Origin: JBFEYJ01 sp041563315
Lineage (GTDB): Bacteria > Pseudomonadota > Gammaproteobacteria > Thiohalomonadales > Thiohalomonadaceae
Length of the DNA stretch: 20,076 nt
Direction of reading: 5' to 3'
Assembly (NCBI GenBank): GCA_041563315.1
Contig: JBFFNE010000051.1
Span: 1 to 20,076 of the forward strand
The translations under genes and the position numbers were made by a program. Within the stretch, counting starts at the first letter, position 1. Each line of letters opens with the position of its first letter. Shown one piece after another: positions 14,820-20,076 of the stretch. The notes under the pieces were generated by a model. That model did not search any database. It had not been told where the DNA came from and saw only the letters and a list, made by a program, of their open reading frames with translations.

Positions 14820-16928
14820 ATGATACAAAACATTCACCGCCTTATCCCCTTGCTACCCTTGCTGCTCGGCCCACTGCTGGCCGGTTGTGAGCAGACGCCC
14901 CCTGCTGCCATGGCAGGTATCAGTGCTGTGGTTGAGAAGGAGAGCGCACAAAAATTGCGCATTTTGCGGCCACGCCAGGTATGGGGAGTGCTTCCCACCA
15001 ACAGCTCTCCAACCTCCGAGGAACTGAAACTCATCGAACGCTTTGCCGCTAACGTAGGGATGGAGCCGGAATATGTCTATGTGGATCGTTACGACCGGTT
15101 GATCCCCCGCCTTCTCAGCGGTGACGGCGACATCATTATCGATAACTTGACGGTCAGCCCCACGCGCAAACAGCAGATCGAGTTTACCAGCCCCATTACC
15201 TACGTTAGTGAGCAGATCATCGCGCGCAAAGGCGAGGCGCCAAAAGGGCTTCGTGATCTTGGCGGGCGGCGCGTGGCAGTCCATGCCTCCAGCACCTACT
15301 ACGAAACACTGCAAACAATGCTAAAGCAGCGTTATCAACCACGCTTTGAGATCCAGCTAATCGACGAATCCGTCTCTACCGAAGCGATCCTCATCGGCGT
15401 CGCAGAAGGTGTGTATGACTTGGCGTTGGCCGACAACAACCTGTTCCAGATCATCAGCAGCTATCGCAAAAATATCCAGGTGGCTTTCGATCTCGGCTCG
15501 GTGCGAGCCATAGCCTGGGGAGTCCGTCCCGACAATCCCGTGCTGCTGAGCAGGCTGAACGACTTTCTCGGGCAGCACCATCTCGCCTCACAAGAAAAAC
15601 TGGTTGCCAGTGACGACCTGGCAGCGATCAAACAGCGCGGTGTGCTGCGCGTACTGACCCGCAACAACGCCACCACCTATTTTCTCTGGCATGGCGAACT
15701 GTTCGGTTTCGAGTATGAGCTGGCCAGGCACTTTGCCGAGTCGCATGGTCTGCGCCTTGAGATGGTGGTCCCGCCAAGCCGGGAGCAGCTGCTGCCATGG
15801 CTGCGACAGGGCAAGGGGGACATTATCGCCGCCTCATTAACGATAAACGACCTGATTGAGAAGCAAGGTGTCCGTTTCAGCCGTCCTTATAACCAGGCAT
15901 CAGAGATCGTAATCAGCCGTAGTGATGAGATTGGCCTGGAACACCCTGAAGCCCTTTCCGGTCGCACCGTGGTGGTACGCCGGAGCAGCTCATACTGGCA
16001 AAATCTGAAGAAGTTGCAGGCACAGGGCATTCGACTGTCCCTGCGTGCAGCACCGGAGGAGCTGGAGACCAGCGAAATTATTGCCCGGGTCGCCAGCGGC
16101 GAGTACGACCTGACGGTGGCCGACAGCCACATACTCGATATCGATCTGACCTGGCGCGATGATGTCAAAGCCGCCTTTCCGCTCGATGCGCCGCAGCAAC
16201 ACGGCTGGCTGATACGCGAGAACAATCCCCAGTTACTGCAGGCGGTCAACGACTTTTTCAAAAAAGAGTACCGCGGCCTGTTCTACAACGTGACCTACAG
16301 AAAATATTTCAGGAATTCAAAACAGAACCTCCGCCAGGTCGCCCTGCACAGCGAGGTGTTTAACGAGACCCGTATCTCACCCTACGACACACTGGTACAA
16401 AAATATGCCAAAGAGTACGGCTTCGATTGGCGACTGCTGGTTTCACAGATGTATCAGGAGAGCCGGTTCGATCCGGAGGCCAAGTCATGGATGGGGGCAA
16501 TGGGATTGATGCAAGTCATGCCGCAGACGGCGATGGAACTCGGGCTGGAAGATTTACACCACCCGGAAACCAGTGTCCATGCCGGGGTCAAATACCTGCA
16601 CGGTCTCATGCGCAGTTTCGAACCTGAACTGGGAGTCGCTGACAGAACCTGGTTCGCTCTGGCCTCCTACAATGCAGGCATCGGCCATGTAATCGACGCA
16701 CGCCGGCTGGCACGGCAACTCGACCTGGAGCCAAACCGGTGGTTCGGCAACGTTGAAAAGGCCATGCTGTTATTATCAAAAAGTGAATATGCCAAAAGCG
16801 CCAGGCACGGCTATGTACGCGGTTATGAACCGGTAAACTATGTGCGCGAGATCCGCGACCGCTACCACGCCTACCTCCTGCTCGCCGGTAGTGGCAGCAA
16901 CGCACGACAACACGTGATGCTCAACTGA
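14820..16928 (+). CDS. Lipoprotein lytic transglycosylase with two solute-binding domains (MltF-like)
   Basis: The 702-residue protein starts with a lipoprotein signal (GPLLAGC, Cys23). Two consecutive family-3 solute-binding-like domains follow: about 45-265 (LLSGDGDIIIDNLTVSPTRK, YDLALADNN) and about 270-495 (GVLRVLTRNN, GDIIAASLTINDLIEK, YDLTVADSH). A C-terminal SLT domain (about 510-665) has catalytic Glu547 (MYQESRFDPEA), GAMGLMQVMP and YNAG at 617-620. E. coli MltF has one binding domain plus SLT in about 518 residues, so this protein carries an extra N-terminal domain copy. It probably cleaves peptidoglycan glycosidic bonds at the outer membrane, with the binding domains sensing a ligand such as a muropeptide (inference). 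No strong ribosome-binding site precedes the start. It is monocistronic with its own terminator. Confidence 0.88.
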   Translation: MIQNIHRLIPLLPLLLGPLLAGCEQTPPAAMAGISAVVEKESAQKLRILRPRQVWGVLPTNSSPTSEELKLIERFAANVGMEPEYVYVDRYDRLIPRLLSGDGDIIIDNLTVSPTRKQQIEFTSPITYVSEQIIARKGEAPKGLRDLGGRRVAVHASSTYYETLQTMLKQRYQPRFEIQLIDESVSTEAILIGVAEGVYDLALADNNLFQIISSYRKNIQVAFDLGSVRAIAWGVRPDNPVLLSRLNDFLGQHHLASQEKLVASDDLAAIKQRGVLRVLTRNNATTYFLWHGELFGFEYELARHFAESHGLRLEMVVPPSREQLLPWLRQGKGDIIAASLTINDLIEKQGVRFSRPYNQASEIVISRSDEIGLEHPEALSGRTVVVRRSSSYWQNLKKLQAQGIRLSLRAAPEELETSEIIARVASGEYDLTVADSHILDIDLTWRDDVKAAFPLDAPQQHGWLIRENNPQLLQAVNDFFKKEYRGLFYNVTYRKYFRNSKQNLRQVALHSEVFNETRISPYDTLVQKYAKEYGFDWRLLVSQMYQESRFDPEAKSWMGAMGLMQVMPQTAMELGLEDLHHPETSVHAGVKYLHGLMRSFEPELGVADRTWFALASYNAGIGHVIDARRLARQLDLEPNRWFGNVEKAMLLLSKSEYAKSARHGYVRGYEPVNYVREIRDRYHAYLLLAGSGSNARQHVMLN

Positions 16929-16956
16929 GCCTGTATTGCGGCCGTGCCGACCTCCT

Positions 16957-16976
16957 GCTGGCTCCCAGCGTTTTTT
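16957..16976 (+). terminator. Rho-independent terminator of the transglycosylase gene
   Basis: A GC-rich 5-bp stem (GCTGG / CCAGC) with a 3-base loop is followed after one G by six T. It lies 28 bp after the stop codon. The stem is short but the layout is standard. Confidence 0.65.
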
Positions 16977-17014
16977 CCCGAACCTTGGCTGGTAGAGAGT
17001 TGAAGGGTGCCAGA

Positions 17015-17095
17015 CTATTTCGTCTTTGGCGGCCGAATAAAAAAGACAACCAGGGCCACTACGACAACCAGAATAATCAATTCAATGAATATCAT
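17015..17095 (-). CDS. 26-residue single-span membrane protein, unknown
   Basis: A small frame starts at an ATG at 17095 and ends in TAG at 17015-17017. An AGGAG sequence 6 bp upstream is an excellent ribosome-binding site. The start lies inside the last codons of the upstream alpha/beta-hydrolase gene (14-bp overlap, +1-type shift), so coupling is likely. The peptide is one hydrophobic helix (IFIELIILVVVVALVVFFI) with a single Glu near its N-terminus, closed by a basic tail RPPKTK. This gives the expected N-out/C-in or positive-inside pattern. I do not recognise the family. Such mini-proteins often modify a larger membrane partner; the CbiM-like protein two genes upstream is one candidate (inference). 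Confidence 0.6.
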   Translation of the reverse strand: MIFIELIILVVVVALVVFFIRPPKTK

Positions 17096-17981
17096 CACAT
17101 GCTCCTGCGGGCAGAGTATGCATAACATCGCCTAGCACCCGGGCCACCGCCGCCGCATCTTCCATGTGCAGATGGTGACCTCCCGGAAGCGTAACCACCT
17201 CAAGTCCCTTCACCGCAGCACATCGTGCAGCGGTAGTGGATCGCGACACTAACATCCCCGGTTCTGCCATCACCAGCACTGTCGGCACCTCAATGGCGTT
17301 CAGCACCGCCAACACCTGTGCTTCGTCGTAATAATGAGGGGAGGAAAAGGTCAGACGTGGATCATGACGCCAGCATACGCCGCCATCATGACTCTCCACC
17401 GTCCCTCGTCTTGTCAGGCGCAGCGCCATGCCCGTGGTAAGGTCACTATTACTGGCACGCCGTGTCGCTGCCTCCTCCAGGGATGGATAGCGGCGAGGAC
17501 GCCTCTTATCCTGAGAGCCATGCTGGCGCAGATAACGACGCAGCCGCTCCGGTTCATTGACCGGGTTGCCGCTCACCGGTCCCAGCCCCTCGAGCAGCAA
17601 TAGCTGCGTGATGCGTTCCGGCATGGCCGCAGCAGTAAAACTGGCTACTGCCGCCCCCAGGGAGTGCCCCAACAAGGTAAACTGCTTCCAGCCAAGGGCA
17701 TCGGCAGCAGCTAATACATCGGAAATATTGTCTATAAAATGGTAGGCGCTGCCAGGCGGTCGATGCTGCGAATGACCATGGCCTGCCAACTCCAGGGCGA
17801 CCAGCTGAACCCCTTCCAGGGTGGCACCAAGGGCATCAAAAGAGGCTGCGTTGTCCAACCAGCCGTGCAGGGCGAGCACCGGCGTTGCACCCGCCTCCCC
17901 CCATACCCGGGCGGCAAGCAGTAATGATCCCGCCTGTAGTGTGATATCCCGCGATGTTCTCACCTCTGACCGCGTCCCCAT
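17082..17981 (-). CDS. Alpha/beta-hydrolase, cytoplasmic, MEST/serine-hydrolase-like
   Basis: The 299-residue protein has no signal peptide. It shows the alpha/beta-hydrolase fold marks LALHGWLDNAASFD (oxyanion loop), LELAGHGHSQHRP and the nucleophile elbow GHSLGA (Ser107). LLLLEGLGP follows a later strand, and the catalytic His is in LPGGHHLHME (H269 or H270). The usual Asp after strand 7 is replaced in the segment VLVMAEPGMLVS, where Glu240 is the nearest acid, so the acid member of the triad is uncertain. The HGWLDN and GGHHLHM patterns resemble the MEST/serine hydrolase-like group. It starts 3 bp after the CbiM-like gene and its end overlaps the 26-residue membrane protein. Substrate is unknown. 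Confidence 0.85.
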   Translation of the reverse strand: MGTRSEVRTSRDITLQAGSLLLAARVWGEAGATPVLALHGWLDNAASFDALGATLEGVQLVALELAGHGHSQHRPPGSAYHFIDNISDVLAAADALGWKQFTLLGHSLGAAVASFTAAAMPERITQLLLLEGLGPVSGNPVNEPERLRRYLRQHGSQDKRRPRRYPSLEEAATRRASNSDLTTGMALRLTRRGTVESHDGGVCWRHDPRLTFSSPHYYDEAQVLAVLNAIEVPTVLVMAEPGMLVSRSTTAARCAAVKGLEVVTLPGGHHLHMEDAAAVARVLGDVMHTLPAGACDDIH

Positions 17982-17984
17982 GGG

Positions 17985-18650
17985 CTATTTACCATTCAGG
18001 TAGCGCCGGTCATCGAACGATCCGATCCATTCGGGACGAAAAAGCACCATACTGGTTGCCAACATGCCGGTAAAGAACGCCTCGGCAAACACCATCATCG
18101 GGGAGAAGATCAAATAATTGTCGCGGATAACCTCGAAACGGTATTGAGTACAGCAACCCAGAAGCAGACTGACCAGCAACATCGTCACCCCCATCGTCAA
18201 GCCGGCACAAAAAAAGGCGTTAAACAGGGTATAAATGAAAAAATGTCTGGGGAGAAAAAGGATCGAGATACGAAACACCGCAAAACTGAATAGTACCGGA
18301 ACCGCAGCCATCACCAACGCATTGAACGAAAAGCTGAACCATTCAATATTCCCGTAGAGCGCCTGTCCGACCAGAATCAGAGAGAGACTGAAAAGCGCGA
18401 ACTGCCAACCAAACATCAACATCAGTAGCGTTGCGCCCAGCAGATGAAAGCTCATGCCAGGCTTGATCCCCGCCTTGAGCGTCCAAATCACCAGCAGCGC
18501 TACCGTAGCGCCGAGAAACACATGAAGGTTCTCGCGACTCCGGATTTTATACCAAGGAGCCGAGTACAGTGCCCAACCGAGCACCATGGCATAGACCAGG
18601 TGCGCCAGCCAGTAAAATAGCTCAGGAAAGAGGTCGGCGGTAAAGTTCAC
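17985..18650 (-). CDS. CbiM/COG3235-like energy-coupling-factor type membrane protein
   Basis: This 221-residue, very hydrophobic protein has about six or seven membrane segments. The segment GMSFHLLGATLLMLMFGWQF is the hallmark of the CbiM-like COG3235 group (energy-coupling factor permease family, usually linked to cobalt or nickel uptake). Classical CbiM/NikM proteins begin Met-His with a metal-binding N-terminus; this one begins with GTG as MNFTADLF and lacks that His. Metal transport is therefore doubtful from sequence alone. No ATPase or T component is adjacent. It is the first gene of a three-gene unit with a hydrolase and a mini membrane protein. GGGGCG lies 6 bp upstream of the GTG. 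Confidence 0.72.
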   Translation of the reverse strand: MNFTADLFPELFYWLAHLVYAMVLGWALYSAPWYKIRSRENLHVFLGATVALLVIWTLKAGIKPGMSFHLLGATLLMLMFGWQFALFSLSLILVGQALYGNIEWFSFSFNALVMAAVPVLFSFAVFRISILFLPRHFFIYTLFNAFFCAGLTMGVTMLLVSLLLGCCTQYRFEVIRDNYLIFSPMMVFAEAFFTGMLATSMVLFRPEWIGSFDDRRYLNGK

Positions 18651-18722
18651 GATGTTCGCCCCAAAAACGGGATACCCTTACCAATTATGGCAGAAATCCG
18701 CCCACACCACATTCGGACAAAC

Positions 18723-18745
18723 AAAAAGACCGGTATATACCGGTC
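18723..18745 (-). terminator. Rho-independent terminator of iscU
   Basis: A perfect 18-bp palindrome at 18728-18745 (GACCGGTAT / ATACCGGTC) is followed on the minus strand by TTTTTG and more T. It lies about 130 bp after the iscU stop and closes that transcription unit before the CbiM-like gene. Confidence 0.88.
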
Positions 18746-18779
18746 AGAGGGGGAACGCTCAATCGTCGTGCAATGGTGC

Positions 18780-18863
18780 GGGGCGCCCCAGTACCGCTAT
18801 GGCATTAATCTGCTGCCCAACGGCAGCAAGCCTCGCTTGGCACTGCAGTAGCAATTACCAAGC
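18780..18863 (-). repeat. Cluster of three dyads in the iscU 3' region
   Basis: Three dyads are visible: GGGGCGCCCC (18780-18789); TGCTGCC / GGCAGCA with a 4-base loop (18811-18828); and GCTTGG / CCAAGC with a 17-base loop (18835-18863). None has its own T-run. They lie in the transcribed tail between the iscU stop and the terminator, so they could form a structured 3' untranslated region. Confidence 0.45.
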
Positions 18864-18878
18864 CCAGGGTTTGAATCT

Positions 18879-19265
18879 CTATTTACTGCCACTCTTGCTA
18901 CGATAATCGGTGATCGCCGCCTTGATGGCATCCTCGGCCAATACCGAACAGTGAATCTTCACCGGCGGCAACGCCAACTCCTCGGCAATATCACTATTCC
19001 TAATCGTGGCCGCCTCATCCAGGGTTTTGCCCTTGACCCACTCGGTCACCAGGGAGCTGGAAGCAATGGCCGACCCACAGCCATAGGTCTTGAATCGCGC
19101 GTCCTCGATGATCCCATCATCATTGACCTTGATCTGCAGGCGCATCACATCACCACAGGCCGGCGCGCCAACCATTCCGGTGCCCACATGTTCATCATCC
19201 TTGTCAAAATTTCCCACATTGCGGGGATTTTCGTAATGGTCGAGGACCTTGTCACTATATGCCAT
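18879..19265 (-). CDS. iscU: Iron-sulfur cluster assembly scaffold protein IscU
   Basis: At 128 residues it has the length of E. coli IscU. The three ligand cysteines are present: C37 (GAPACGD, with Asp39), C63 (YGCGSAIASSS) and C106 (HCSVLAEDAI). The HscA-recognition motif LPPVK is at 99-103, so an HscA/HscB pair is expected elsewhere in the genome. The protein holds Fe-S clusters while they form from IscS sulfur and passes them on. The start is supported by GAGAGGTGA 7 bp upstream. Unusually, no iscR or iscS lies upstream and no iscA, hscB, hscA or fdx downstream: an IscR-like promoter precedes it and a terminator follows it. Confidence 0.97.
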   Translation of the reverse strand: MAYSDKVLDHYENPRNVGNFDKDDEHVGTGMVGAPACGDVMRLQIKVNDDGIIEDARFKTYGCGSAIASSSLVTEWVKGKTLDEAATIRNSDIAEELALPPVKIHCSVLAEDAIKAAITDYRSKSGSK

Positions 19266-19333
19266 GTTCAGTCACCTCTCGGGCGCATACGCCAGCCAAA
19301 TTGCCAGGAAAAACACTAAAAATCACTGGGTTA

Positions 19334-19358
19334 ATACCTGAGTAATATGCTCAACTAT
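19334..19358 (-). promoter_or_regulatory. IscR type 1-like operator overlapping the iscU -10 box
   Basis: Read on the minus strand, the 25 bases match the published type 1 IscR consensus as I recall it (ATASYYGACTRWWWYAGTCRRSTAT) at 22 of 25 positions. The half-sites are ATAGTTGA and ACTCAGGTAT. It overlaps the -10 box, the arrangement expected for repression by 2Fe-2S IscR. Confidence 0.75.
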
Positions 19359-19382
19359 ATGTGCGGAGCACGATCCTGTCAA
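19354..19382 (-). promoter_or_regulatory. Sigma-70 promoter of iscU
   Basis: A perfect TTGACA (19382-19377) and TATAGT (19359-19354) are separated by exactly 17 bp on the minus strand. Transcription would start near 19347, leaving a leader of about 80 nt before iscU. The -35 box lies just downstream of the DUF1249 stop, so iscU is transcribed independently. Confidence 0.85.
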
Positions 19383-19397
19383 GGGCGATGGAAAGAA

Positions 19398-19850
19398 TCA
19401 GACATTCGAGCAGTTGGGTTCGCGGACTTCGCGATAATTGTTACGCAGGCAATACATCAACACCTCATGCAGCAGCTGATTGACCTGACGCTTCTCGTCC
19501 TTGGCAAAAGGGCTGGGTTGTTCAATCTCGTAGCGCGCGGGAATACGCTGACACCCCTGATAACAGACCACCTCCACCACCTGGGCATCATGATAGAGGC
19601 GCAGGTGCATCGTCAGATCATGCAACCACGCATCCCCCACCAGAAACGGCTTGGTCAGTTCAATGATGCCGGTATAGCGCCAGCGCTCCAGAACCAGGAG
19701 CTCCAGCGCGTGCAGGCCATCGGTCCCGGACAGACAGTAGCGATCCCCTCCCGACTCCATCTCGGGAACCAGGTGCTGCAGCAGGCGATAATTCTCCTCA
19801 TAAACCCACATCGGGCTGCGTGGAGAGCTGTCGGTGATGGTATGACTCAT
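19398..19850 (-). CDS. yqiB: DUF1249 (YqiB-type) protein
   Basis: The 150-residue soluble protein has no signal peptide. It matches YqiB in layout: an N-terminal ENYRLLQHLVPE segment, a central TMHLRLYHDAQVVEV strand region, ARYEIEQPSP, and the closing KDEKRQVNQLLHEVLMYCLRN helix. E. coli YqiB has 140 residues and lies between cpdA and nudF; those neighbours are not seen here, although the upstream side is cut by the window. The biochemical role is not known to me. No clear ribosome-binding site precedes the ATG, and an independent promoter for iscU starts right after its stop. Confidence 0.88.
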   Translation of the reverse strand: MSHTITDSSPRSPMWVYEENYRLLQHLVPEMESGGDRYCLSGTDGLHALELLVLERWRYTGIIELTKPFLVGDAWLHDLTMHLRLYHDAQVVEVVCYQGCQRIPARYEIEQPSPFAKDEKRQVNQLLHEVLMYCLRNNYREVREPNCSNV

Positions 19851-20031
19851 AATGACTTGAGGTGTGAGAACGTAAAGATCACTCTACCACAGGAATGCCT
19901 GCGTCGCAGGTCCCACTACCGCACAAAATGAAAGCCACGACGAGATAAACAAGCACTGCAATATAGCAAATCATAGATGCCCGGAAAAAACCGCATGATG
20001 GCCAAGCCAGAAAAAACAAGATAACAGATGA

Positions 20032-20076
20032 TGGCGCCCCGGAGAGGATTCGAACCTCTGGCCTTCCCCTTAGGAG
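20032..20076 (-). tRNA. tRNA-Arg (anticodon CCT), partial at right edge
   Basis: Only the 3' part is in the window. The minus strand reads anticodon loop CTCCTAA (anticodon CCT), the 3' side of the anticodon stem, and a T arm AGAGG-TTCGAAT-CCTCT. The 3' acceptor strand CCGGGGC, discriminator G and encoded CCA follow. The 5' half lies beyond 20076. I see no clear hairpin terminator after it, only T-rich patches. Confidence 0.9.

Noticed and set aside
18652..18906. An 84-codon plus-strand open frame in the iscU 3' region
   Set aside because: It crosses the terminator palindrome, overlaps the end of iscU on the other strand and shows no protein-like pattern.

Overview
The window looks like chromosome from a gammaproteobacterium of moderate to fairly high GC. 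Evidence for this is a DUF1249/YqiB-type gene, an IscU with the LPPVK chaperone motif behind an IscR-like operator, a ubiA-bioA pair, an MltF-like lytic transglycosylase and an ABC-dependent (KpsMTED-type) capsule exporter. Genus cannot be fixed from this sequence; a free-living or symbiotic Chromatiales/Thiotrichales-like lineage is only a guess.

Layout. (1) Positions 1-6553, minus strand: a capsule or surface-polysaccharide export operon read kpsM-kpsT-kpsE-kpsD, with 4-bp overlaps between M/T and T/E and a 3-bp gap between E and D. After about 340 bp without a gene comes a large GT2 glycosyltransferase with four short N-terminal repeats, cut off by the left edge. (2) 6554-7357: an AT-rich promoter island, two candidate mini-ORFs, a two-way terminator and tRNA-Ser(GGA). 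(3) 7358-9172, plus strand: a long-chain acyl-CoA synthetase-like AMP-forming ligase. (4) 9284-12312, minus strand: two tandem exported paralogues, each an alpha/beta-hydrolase joined to a C-terminal beta-helix-like domain, with four cysteines at matching spacing. (5) 12473-14694, minus strand: ubiA and bioA overlapping by one base (TGATG). (6) 14820-16928, plus strand: a lipoprotein with two solute-binding-like domains and a C-terminal lytic transglycosylase domain, ending in a terminator. (7) 17015-18650, minus strand: a CbiM/COG3235-like membrane protein, an alpha/beta-hydrolase and an overlapping 26-residue single-span membrane protein. (8) 18723-19850, minus strand: DUF1249 gene, IscR-type promoter, a solitary iscU, a hairpin-rich 3' region and a strong terminator. 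(9) The right edge cuts tRNA-Arg(CCT).

How the genes work together. KpsM/KpsT form the inner-membrane ABC exporter. KpsE and KpsD bridge the periplasm and outer membrane, and the glycosyltransferase probably builds or modifies the exported glycan. The other blocks are housekeeping: ubiquinone and biotin synthesis, fatty-acid activation, Fe-S scaffold and cell-wall turnover. The least familiar parts are the tandem hydrolase/beta-helix proteins, the coupled mini membrane protein, the solitary IscR-controlled iscU, and the possible small-transcript locus between the capsule operon and tRNA-Ser.
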